Source: G020354785 sp964521285 (GTDB lineage: Bacteria > Bacteroidota > Bacteroidia > Bacteroidales > UBA10428). Taken from it: a stretch of 64,000 nt of DNA. The stretch covers positions 164,746-228,745 of the forward strand of contig CAZFQS010000003.1 in the NCBI GenBank assembly GCA_964521285.1, in the 5' to 3' direction. Shown piece after piece: positions 15,931 to 24,368 of the stretch. The position numbers and the translations under genes were made by a program. Under the pieces are notes generated by a model. That model saw only the letters and a program-made list of their open reading frames with translations, made no database searches and was not told the DNA's origin. The number at the start of each line of letters is the position of its first letter. Within the stretch, counting starts at the first letter, position 1.

Positions 15931-18900
15931 ATGAAAAAGTTCCTTATATTATCCGTTTTGATAATCATTACAAAACATTCGTTACTTATTGCCCAGATCA
16001 CACAAATTAATTATGATTTTAGCGACGGTAACACGCGATTTGCTGTTATCAATATGGATGCCGGAAATCCGTCATACGAACTGTCAATAGTTGATAATAT
16101 CTTAAATATTAATGCAAATAAAAAAACACAGGACTGGTCCTTTTTGCAATTATATAATGTAGACCTTGATATATCTGTTCTGCCAACATTAGAAATTAAT
16201 GTCAGAACCAATTCAGCCTGTAATTTCATTGTACGGTTAAAAGCACAAAGTTACAGTGATCCGCAGGGAGATCCTGTTCAGATTGAAGAAACAATAGCTC
16301 TTTCTGCTGCCGATACGTTTCAGACATACTTCGTGGATCTGGAAAATCTCATTAGTGAAAATCCGGATTTTGACGCAAGTAATATTAATGAAATACAAAT
16401 TGATATTACAAAAGGGTGGAATGAGTCTTTTTCTGGCCTGGTTCAGCTTGATTATTTCAAAATGGGTTTTCCTGAAAGCTTACCCTATGGAGGTTCTGGT
16501 TTTTTTGAGTCTTTTGATGAAGGTATTCCGCCATTAGTAGAATCGAATACCAGTTACGCAGTTGATGAAGTTGATGGAACAATGAAGATTGAGGCAGATA
16601 AAGATATCCGCTGGGCAGGATTAAGTATACCGTTAAATGGAAATAAATACGATATAACGTCCAATCCTGTGCTTAACCTCAACATTAAATCTGATATTGA
16701 CTTTGTATTACAGTTGTTTTTAGTTGACGAAAATGGAAATGGTTATCAAACTGAAATTGTCGGTACTCAATATTTATATTATGAACTGGTTGCAAATAAA
16801 AATGTCTACCGGCAGGTAAGAATATATAAAGGTAGAGACTTTATTCAGCTGTCCTTTGATTTTTCAAATGTTAACGGGATAATCGATCTTACAAAAATTT
16901 CAGAAATTGTAATTTGTGCAAATGGGACAGCAACAAGCTTTGAGGGAACATTCTATATTGATGGTATAAGAATTGGGGATAGCGCGGAAAAATATGCTTA
17001 TATAGCTCAGATACCTGATTATAGCTATTATAAAAATTCAACAGACACCAAACAAATCATTATTCCTGAAATTAAGAATGCTGCTTCAATTATCTATACA
17101 GGCGGTGAATCATTAATCGATGGTGTGATTATTGATGAAATAGCTGAAGAAGGATATTCAAAATTTAAATTTACATTAATCAATGATGCGGAAGGGAAAG
17201 ACACTATATATTTAACGGCTGTCGGATCAGACGGATATCTAAACAACACAGTTAGTTTCGGGATTGAAGTAACAGGTAACATGGATCCCGAAATAGATAA
17301 TATATCAGACACAGTGGTTAAAGCGGGAACAGATGTTATGATTAAACTTACCGGTATTTCTGATGGTGATAAAGAATCAGAACAGGGACTGACAATTACT
17401 GCTGTTTCAAATGATACAAGTGTTGTTGATACGTTGTATGTTCTGCACTCGGATGATAACATAGAAGGATATTTACTATTTAATCCCGATACAGCAGGAA
17501 CAACAACCATTACTGTTAATGTGAAGGATGAATTTGGGGCCTTTATTGAAAAAGATTTTGATGTTATAGTTTACAAAGAGATAAATGTCCCTCCAACCAT
17601 TGATCCTTTTACGGATATAAACGTTCAGTTTGATGCGGGTGAACAAATTATAATACTTACAAATATCAGTGATGGAGATGATATGACACAAACATTAAGC
17701 TTTACAATATCGGTTTCCAATGATACTACCATTGCTGACACTTCAATTAATTATACGCAGGGGGACAGCATTGCCGAATTTATATTTACTCCTGTCCCTG
17801 GTGTGACCGGATCTGTATCGGTAACTATTACATTATCTGATGATGGAGTTAATCCTGACAATGATGGTAATAAATCAACCCAAATTACATTTGACATTGA
17901 AGTAATCGGACCAAAAGTATCGGGATTTGAATTTAACCTGAATGATCCGAATACTCTGAGCAGGTTTTCACCTGAAGGAGCAGGTGTCATTTATAACCTG
18001 AGTCTGGTTGACAAGGACGGTGAAAAAGCCCTTAAGATTGAATATACAGATAAATGGACTTATGGCGGAATATGGACTGCATTACCTGTTATGCTCGATC
18101 TTACCGGTAATGAAGCAGTTTCTTATGAAATATTCTCCGAGGGTGGTTCTTCATGGCACTGGAACTATTTCTATGATATAAATAGTGAAAGAAATATTGA
18201 AAATACTGTCCAGCATCAATTTGAAATTCCGGCAGATGAATGGACAGAAGTTATTTACGATTACAGACAGACAGGTGATATGAATAATGAAACAGGTCAG
18301 CAAATAGATATCACCAGTATTAATGCTTTACTCATAAACCTGCATGGTACCCGGCCAACATGGCCTTTTACAAATACATCCGGGACAGTATATTACCGGA
18401 ATATTAAATTTGGTGATTTGGTTGGCCTCCCTGTGCAAAACCCATACACGACAATTGATAATATCCCTGATCACAGTGTCTTTGTTGACGCCGGTATATG
18501 TATTATGACTTTAACCGGTATTTCAAATGGAAAGGGTAGCACTGATAATGTTGAAGTTGATTTTGTAATATCTGACACAAATGTTATCATGAATTTAACT
18601 TCCGGCACTCTTAACAATGATGGTACAATGACACTTTTATACATACCTGCCAATGCCGGCACAGCTGAAATTACTGTGACAGTTTCAGTAACTGAAGCTA
18701 CATCGGTAATTCGCGGATTCGAAATAATTGTCCTGAACAATGAACCTGCAGGCTATGCAAAAGTAAAAATAGATAAATCAGAAGCTTACCAGACCATAAG
18801 AGGTTTTGGTACCTTTGCTACTGCTGACCATCATGCAGATTTATACCTGGATATGGGCAGCTCAGCTGTCAGGATAGGAATTATAGAGAACCAGTGGGAG

Positions 18901-20868
18901 CCTGTAAATGATAATGGTGATCCGAATGTTATGGACATGAGTGCTTTTAATTATGAAGCATTTGACTGGGATTACTATTCCAAATTAAAAGCCGGCGGTA
19001 TTAGCACATTTATAATAACATCCTGGAGCCCGCCTGCATGGATGAAAAGAAACCTGTCTCTTAACCATAAAGAGCAGGCAATTGAATGGGAAAATACTGA
19101 CAATATACTTGAACCATATTATTACGATGAATTCGCTGAAAGTATAGCAGCACTTGTTAAAGCATTTAAGCAAAAATGTGATATTGACATAGCAGCTGTA
19201 GGTATGCAGAATGAACCGTTTTTTAATGAACCGTATCCATCTGCGATAATTAGCGGAGAAAAGTTTGCAGAGATTATTAAAATAACGGGTGACAGGTTTG
19301 TTAAAAAAGGATTAGATCATGTTGGCTTTTATATGCCCGAACAGGTTTTTGGTCTTGGCTGGGCCGGTTATAGCAATGAAGGTTATCTGGCAACTCTGAA
19401 AGCCAACCAGAAAGCGGATGAATACTGCGATTTTTTTGCTGTTCATGGTTATGATGGCAGTGGTATTACACCGGGATTTCCTGATTACTCTAACTGGGCT
19501 GATCTTTGGGATGCTATTCAGGAAGGCGATAATCCAAAAGAGATGTGGATGACCGAAACAGAAATCAGCTATGAAGGTTTTGAATCTGCAATGCAGTTTG
19601 CAGGAGCTTTACACGGCTCATTGTGGGCAGGGAACATAAGCCTGTGGACTAACTATAACTTTGGTGGTGTTCAGCTTACAAAGAATGAGCCTAATTCTAC
19701 CTATTACGCAAGCATGAATTATTTCAAGTTTATTCATCCCGGAGCTACTCGTCTATATACCGAATCCGATAATCCGGACATTCTGGCAACGGCATTCGAA
19801 AATACAAACGGGGAAATGGTTATGGTACTAATCAATAAAGGTAATTCTTCAAAAGCTACCCGACTGGTGGGCGATAACCTTCCTGCAAAATATAAGGTAT
19901 ACAGAACATCCCAATATGAGAATTTTATTTCTGACACAGGTATAGTGAACACAGATGCAGTGATACTGCCACCTTTAAGTATTACAACACTGGTTGCTGA
20001 AGAAAATATTGTTTTATATATCGACCATGTCGAGGACGTAATACTTCCCCTGGATGCCGGATTACAGACAATAATCCTTACCGGTATATCAAAACAAAAT
20101 GGAGAAACGGATGGTTTAACGCTGAAAGTAAATACTGGAAATGAAATTTTAATTGATAACATTAGTGTCAGTGATATTAATCCGGATAGTACTGCAGTTC
20201 TTCAATTTACTCCTGCAACCGGTGAATTCGGATCAGCTGAAATTCTGCTTACTCTGTCGGATGGACTAGGAAATTCAACCGAGATTAATTTTTATGTCTT
20301 TGTGAAAGTTTTATCCATGGACGACATTCCGAATCAGTCAGTCCTGTCCACTGATCCTAAGCAATACATCGAAATTACAGGTATCAGTGATGGGACAGGT
20401 GCTGTAAATCAATTGTCTTTACAGGTATCATCTGATAATCCGGATTTGATTTTATTCCTGAATGTTAGTGAGATAAATCCTGACGGAACGGCAACAATAT
20501 CATTTAATCCTTCCCGCAGCATAGAAGGGACAGCAACAATAACTGTCACATTAACCGATGGAGTTAATATTTTAGGTAAAACTTTTAAAGTTACTGTTAC
20601 TTTAGTATCGGTCATTAAAAAGACTGAAAATGATAAACTAAATATTTATCCGAATCCGGCAGGCGGGAAATTGTTTGTTAAACTTTATGGAGAAAAATAT
20701 AAAAATATTGTAATTACTGATCTTACAGGAAATGTCATTGAAAATCTTAAGATACATCCCTTCGAAAATGACATTGAAATTGACCTGGAAAATTTTGGAA
20801 ATGGAGTTTATATCATTACGATTTTTTCTGAGCATAATATAGTGGTTAATAAATTTATTAAAATGTAA
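15931..20868 (+). CDS. multimodular secreted GH30-like glycoside hydrolase with T9SS sorting domain
   Basis: A 1645-residue exported enzyme. Modules in order: signal peptide (about 1-22), two carbohydrate-binding-like sandwiches (about 23-180 and 185-350), Ig/cadherin-like repeats, a third binding-like sandwich (about 663-830), another Ig-like repeat, the GH30 catalytic barrel with its beta-domain (about 943-1345), two more Ig-like repeats and a C-terminal T9SS type A domain starting IYPNPAGGKLFV. Five repeats share an LTGISDG-like motif near residues 473, 576, 861, 1383 and 1482. The GH30 acid/base is Glu1095 (GMQNEPFF) and the nucleophile Glu1209 (MWMTETEI). GH30 enzymes hydrolyse beta-glycans such as xylan or beta-1,6-glucan; the substrate here is unknown. 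It should be secreted by T9SS and heads the enzyme operon. Confidence 0.93.
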   Translation: MKKFLILSVLIIITKHSLLIAQITQINYDFSDGNTRFAVINMDAGNPSYELSIVDNILNINANKKTQDWSFLQLYNVDLDISVLPTLEINVRTNSACNFIVRLKAQSYSDPQGDPVQIEETIALSAADTFQTYFVDLENLISENPDFDASNINEIQIDITKGWNESFSGLVQLDYFKMGFPESLPYGGSGFFESFDEGIPPLVESNTSYAVDEVDGTMKIEADKDIRWAGLSIPLNGNKYDITSNPVLNLNIKSDIDFVLQLFLVDENGNGYQTEIVGTQYLYYELVANKNVYRQVRIYKGRDFIQLSFDFSNVNGIIDLTKISEIVICANGTATSFEGTFYIDGIRIGDSAEKYAYIAQIPDYSYYKNSTDTKQIIIPEIKNAASIIYTGGESLIDGVIIDEIAEEGYSKFKFTLINDAEGKDTIYLTAVGSDGYLNNTVSFGIEVTGNMDPEIDNISDTVVKAGTDVMIKLTGISDGDKESEQGLTITAVSNDTSVVDTLYVLHSDDNIEGYLLFNPDTAGTTTITVNVKDEFGAFIEKDFDVIVYKEINVPPTIDPFTDINVQFDAGEQIIILTNISDGDDMTQTLSFTISVSNDTTIADTSINYTQGDSIAEFIFTPVPGVTGSVSVTITLSDDGVNPDNDGNKSTQITFDIEVIGPKVSGFEFNLNDPNTLSRFSPEGAGVIYNLSLVDKDGEKALKIEYTDKWTYGGIWTALPVMLDLTGNEAVSYEIFSEGGSSWHWNYFYDINSERNIENTVQHQFEIPADEWTEVIYDYRQTGDMNNETGQQIDITSINALLINLHGTRPTWPFTNTSGTVYYRNIKFGDLVGLPVQNPYTTIDNIPDHSVFVDAGICIMTLTGISNGKGSTDNVEVDFVISDTNVIMNLTSGTLNNDGTMTLLYIPANAGTAEITVTVSVTEATSVIRGFEIIVLNNEPAGYAKVKIDKSEAYQTIRGFGTFATADHHADLYLDMGSSAVRIGIIENQWEPVNDNGDPNVMDMSAFNYEAFDWDYYSKLKAGGISTFIITSWSPPAWMKRNLSLNHKEQAIEWENTDNILEPYYYDEFAESIAALVKAFKQKCDIDIAAVGMQNEPFFNEPYPSAIISGEKFAEIIKITGDRFVKKGLDHVGFYMPEQVFGLGWAGYSNEGYLATLKANQKADEYCDFFAVHGYDGSGITPGFPDYSNWADLWDAIQEGDNPKEMWMTETEISYEGFESAMQFAGALHGSLWAGNISLWTNYNFGGVQLTKNEPNSTYYASMNYFKFIHPGATRLYTESDNPDILATAFENTNGEMVMVLINKGNSSKATRLVGDNLPAKYKVYRTSQYENFISDTGIVNTDAVILPPLSITTLVAEENIVLYIDHVEDVILPLDAGLQTIILTGISKQNGETDGLTLKVNTGNEILIDNISVSDINPDSTAVLQFTPATGEFGSAEILLTLSDGLGNSTEINFYVFVKVLSMDDIPNQSVLSTDPKQYIEITGISDGTGAVNQLSLQVSSDNPDLILFLNVSEINPDGTATISFNPSRSIEGTATITVTLTDGVNILGKTFKVTVTLVSVIKKTENDKLNIYPNPAGGKLFVKLYGEKYKNIVITDLTGNVIENLKIHPFENDIEIDLENFGNGVYIITIFSEHNIVVNKFIKM

Positions 20869-20879
20869 ATATTAAACGT

Positions 20880-23456
20880 ATGAAGACTAAAATTTTACCA
20901 TTTTTTATTGTAATATTTTTTGTCCTGCCGGCAATAACATTTGCAGAGAATGAATTTCCCGAAACCAAAGCAAAAAAAGGAACATCTGAATTATCAATTA
21001 TTCCATCCCCGGAAGAAAGAATGTTCAATCCCCTGGACACGATAATAATACGGGGCGTCAAAAACGGATTTATTGAAGTTCTGGATGGGAAGGGACATTT
21101 GTATCTGGAATTGAAAGCACAGGAAGATATTAGCTTTCAAGTTGGCGGATCTTTAGGTTTTCAGCAAATAATCTGGAAAGATGATAAGAGCCGGGAAATC
21201 GATAAAATTATTTACCAGGTGAGTTGCAAAACCGGGATAAATGATGATTCAGGAAAGTACAGGCAACTGCTGGATATTTTATATAACAGCATGACCAATG
21301 AACAGGAGCGTGAAGCTGAGGTTTACAGATATAATAATAAATACTATCATGCATTTGTCAGATGGCTTCGTGACCATGTTCATACCATGAAAGGAATGAA
21401 ATATTTTTATCCTGAACTTAAATCGGCAATTGAACTGTATGGAGATTCCCAGCGTGAGGACGGTATGATCTGGGATAATTATAATAAACATCCCGAAGAA
21501 GGAGACTATTGGGAACAGCGGTTTGATTATGCCGATTTTGTGAGGGTTGTGGATAACGGGTATGGAGAATTCAGACGCATACCGGTAGAAAATGATGTAG
21601 AATACCTATTCATTGAAGGTGTTTATTACACCTGGAAGGCAACAGGAGATAATAAATGGATGGAAAGCATGCTGGACAAAGCTTTGAAAGCTGTAAATTA
21701 CAGTATAACTGATGAATATCGCTGGTCGGAAAAATACCGGCTTTTAAAAAGAGGATATACAATTGATACATGGGACTTTCAGAATGATGAGGATGCTAGA
21801 ATTTCATCAGGAGAAGGAAATTTACCTGATGCCATGGTGATTAAACTTGAGAATACCAGGTTCGGAGTCATGTTTGGCGATAACACGGGTATGTCGGCTG
21901 GCCTTAAATATCTTTCAGAGATGTTACAATATTGCGGAAGAAATGAGGAAGCTGAAAAAATGGAACAGCTCAGCATACAATTAAAACAAAGACTTGATGA
22001 CCTTTCCTGGAATGGCGAGTTTTATACCCACCATGTACCTGAACAGGAAAACCTGAAAAGAGATTTAGGCGTTGATGAATCATTGCAGGTATCACTGTCA
22101 AATGCATACTCTTTAAACCGGGGTTTGACCCATGAACAATGTGTGGCAATAATAAAGACCTATCAACGTTTGCTGAGTGAAATGCCGGAATCTTCCCCCG
22201 GCGAATGGTATACCATTTATCCTCCGTTTGAAAAGGGATACGGAGGTCATAACACAAAATGGTCATATATGAATGGAGGCGTTACACCCATAGTTGCGGG
22301 AGAATTGGCCCATGGTGCATTTGAAAACGGATTTGAAAATTATGGGGTGGATATACTGGACAGGATTCACTCTCTGGCAAAGAAAACTGATGATCATCTT
22401 TATTGTGTTTACCGTGGAGCCATGCCGGAATATCCAAAAAGACAATTTACACCTCTGGATCTTAAAGACATTGCAAATACAGATTTTTATGGCAGCACAA
22501 TTAAGGGTGTAAAGGGATGGACAAGTGAAGGTGAAAACGATTTGCATGAGTTTCCCACGGGCAGGCAGGTTTTTCACGAAATACCCTTTGAAATAATCGA
22601 CCCGGAAAAGAATGGAAGACGGGCATGCATCGGATTATCAGGCATTGAAGGATATCCCGGAATGGTAAGTTTAAAGGTTGGAGAGAAAGCCAAATCAATT
22701 TACCTGCTTCATACAACCGGACAAAGTTATTATGCCGGGTACATAAAACTTAAATATGAAGACGGTACTGTTTTTACAGATCACATAGCCACAGGTAAAA
22801 TATCCAATTGGTGGTATCCCTCAGAATCACAGGACAGAAAACAAGTACCTGTATTCAAAGTGGCATGGAGAGGAAAGAATAAATTAAGCAGAAATGTCGG
22901 TGTAGGTGTATACGGATTAAATAATCCTTATCCTGACAGAATAATTTCAGAGGTTGTTTTTGAAGGTAGTCGGACTAAAAATAAATGGATGGTTCTTGGA
23001 GTTACCCTGTCCGATTATGAGGTGTTTTTCATGCCGGATATTGTATCAACCGGAATACCTGATAACTGGGGAGCGGCAGCTGTTGTATATGCACTGGTTG
23101 AAGGGCTGGCAGGTGTAAAAGATGCAGGTGTGGCTTTTGATAAAGCGATTCTTGCCCCTCGCTGGGAAGCAGCAGGTGTGAAAAAAGTATCTGCAACAAT
23201 TAAATACGAAGCATCAGGCGGATATCTGAGTTATTCTTATCAAAAACTTACTGATAATAAAGTTGAGCTTCTTTTTACCGGAACAGCAGATAAAACACAA
23301 GTGGAATTATTATTACCAAAAGGCAGAACAGTTTCACATGTTTTCCTCAATAATAAAGAAGTCACATATGAAACCAGAAAGATTGAAGATTCTGTCTATT
23401 TGATCCTGTCTGCTGAAGGCAGTGATGTTAAGAATTTGATTATCGAATTATCATAA
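20880..23456 (+). CDS. exported six-hairpin glycosidase-like protein
   Basis: An 858-residue protein with a Sec signal peptide (about 1-22, ending ITFA). The central part (about 140-560) looks like an (alpha/alpha)6 barrel of the six-hairpin glycosidase superfamily: WLRDHVHTMKGMKYFYPEL, DSQREDGMIWDNY, YFIEGVYYTWKATGDNKWM-like spacing, WNGEFYTHHVP and TKWSYMNGGVTPIVAGELA. A sandwich module follows at about 560-720, then a return to barrel-like and beta segments. I cannot place it in a numbered CAZy family. It is 11 bp after the GH30 gene and so belongs to the same transcript; a periplasmic exo-acting role on imported oligosaccharides is plausible but inferred. Confidence 0.75.
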   Translation: MKTKILPFFIVIFFVLPAITFAENEFPETKAKKGTSELSIIPSPEERMFNPLDTIIIRGVKNGFIEVLDGKGHLYLELKAQEDISFQVGGSLGFQQIIWKDDKSREIDKIIYQVSCKTGINDDSGKYRQLLDILYNSMTNEQEREAEVYRYNNKYYHAFVRWLRDHVHTMKGMKYFYPELKSAIELYGDSQREDGMIWDNYNKHPEEGDYWEQRFDYADFVRVVDNGYGEFRRIPVENDVEYLFIEGVYYTWKATGDNKWMESMLDKALKAVNYSITDEYRWSEKYRLLKRGYTIDTWDFQNDEDARISSGEGNLPDAMVIKLENTRFGVMFGDNTGMSAGLKYLSEMLQYCGRNEEAEKMEQLSIQLKQRLDDLSWNGEFYTHHVPEQENLKRDLGVDESLQVSLSNAYSLNRGLTHEQCVAIIKTYQRLLSEMPESSPGEWYTIYPPFEKGYGGHNTKWSYMNGGVTPIVAGELAHGAFENGFENYGVDILDRIHSLAKKTDDHLYCVYRGAMPEYPKRQFTPLDLKDIANTDFYGSTIKGVKGWTSEGENDLHEFPTGRQVFHEIPFEIIDPEKNGRRACIGLSGIEGYPGMVSLKVGEKAKSIYLLHTTGQSYYAGYIKLKYEDGTVFTDHIATGKISNWWYPSESQDRKQVPVFKVAWRGKNKLSRNVGVGVYGLNNPYPDRIISEVVFEGSRTKNKWMVLGVTLSDYEVFFMPDIVSTGIPDNWGAAAVVYALVEGLAGVKDAGVAFDKAILAPRWEAAGVKKVSATIKYEASGGYLSYSYQKLTDNKVELLFTGTADKTQVELLLPKGRTVSHVFLNNKEVTYETRKIEDSVYLILSAEGSDVKNLIIELS

Positions 23457-23478
23457 AACAAAAACCAGTTGATTTATT

Positions 23479-24363
23479 ATGAAAGCAAAACTGATATATA
23501 TAACAGGATTTATTTCACTGTTTTTTTCTTTATTAAATCATGCCCGGGATACTATACCTGAAAATGAAAAATACCTTATTGTACGGCTGGACGACCTTGG
23601 TATGTGTCATGCAGCAAATACGGGAGGTGAGATATTGTTTGCAACTGAACTGAATTTTTCAACTTCTGTAATGTGGGCATGTCCCTGGCAAAAGGAAGCT
23701 GTTGATATACTTAAAAAATATCCAAATATTTCAGTCGGCGTCCATCTTACATTAAATTCAGAATGGAAAAATTATAAATGGAGCCCTGTCCTGGGTAAAG
23801 AAAAAGTTCCCAGTCTGGTTACGGATGAAGGTTATTTTAGAAGCCAGGGAGCCTGGTTCTGGAGAGATTCTATTGATTTGAATGAGATGGAAATGGAATT
23901 TCGTGCCCAGATAGATCGGGCCCTTGCCTCAGGATTGAAAATTTCTTACATAGATAATCATATGGGAGCAGGGAAACAAACACCTGAACAATTACAAATA
24001 GTTAAAAAACTGGCAGTTGATTACAACCTTGGAATGTCAGGATATTTTGATGAAAATAAGGTCAGTGTGGAAGGAAAGACAGCCGAAGAAGTCACCATAG
24101 ACCTCCTTCAGAAAATAAAGCTTTTAAAATCCGGAGTGAATCTTATTGTAATTCATCCGGGAAAACAAACTCCTGAAATGGATGCGCTTTCTCTTTCTGA
24201 TAACGATTACTACGAAAATATAAGTATCAGAAGGGATGCTGTTGTTAAAGCATTTTCATCCGGGGAATTTAAAAAAGCCCTGGAAGTTAATAACATAAAA
24301 ATGATTGGTTATAAAGAGTTAATTGAAATGAAGAAAGCAAATAATATGAATCAATCTGATTAA
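23479..24363 (+). CDS. exported YdjC/ChbG-family carbohydrate deacetylase
   Basis: A 294-residue protein with a signal peptide (about 1-22). The family metal-site motifs are present: RLDDLGMCHAAN (Asp-Asp pair and His), SVGVHLTLNSEW (His), YIDNHMGAG (Asp and His) and LIVIHPG (His). Characterised members such as ChbG and HpnK remove N-acetyl groups from sugars. Here export and location between glycosidase genes suggest removal of acetyl groups from the PUL substrate, whether N- or O-linked being unclear. It follows the preceding gene by 22 bp and precedes the GH116 gene by 5 bp. Confidence 0.88.
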   Translation: MKAKLIYITGFISLFFSLLNHARDTIPENEKYLIVRLDDLGMCHAANTGGEILFATELNFSTSVMWACPWQKEAVDILKKYPNISVGVHLTLNSEWKNYKWSPVLGKEKVPSLVTDEGYFRSQGAWFWRDSIDLNEMEMEFRAQIDRALASGLKISYIDNHMGAGKQTPEQLQIVKKLAVDYNLGMSGYFDENKVSVEGKTAEEVTIDLLQKIKLLKSGVNLIVIHPGKQTPEMDALSLSDNDYYENISIRRDAVVKAFSSGEFKKALEVNNIKMIGYKELIEMKKANNMNQSD

Positions 24364-24368
24364 AAAAT

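Noticed and set aside
22263..22577. Minus-strand ORFs within the PUL enzymes
   Set aside because: All lie inside long, clearly coding plus-strand genes and show no family motif; they are shadows of those genes.
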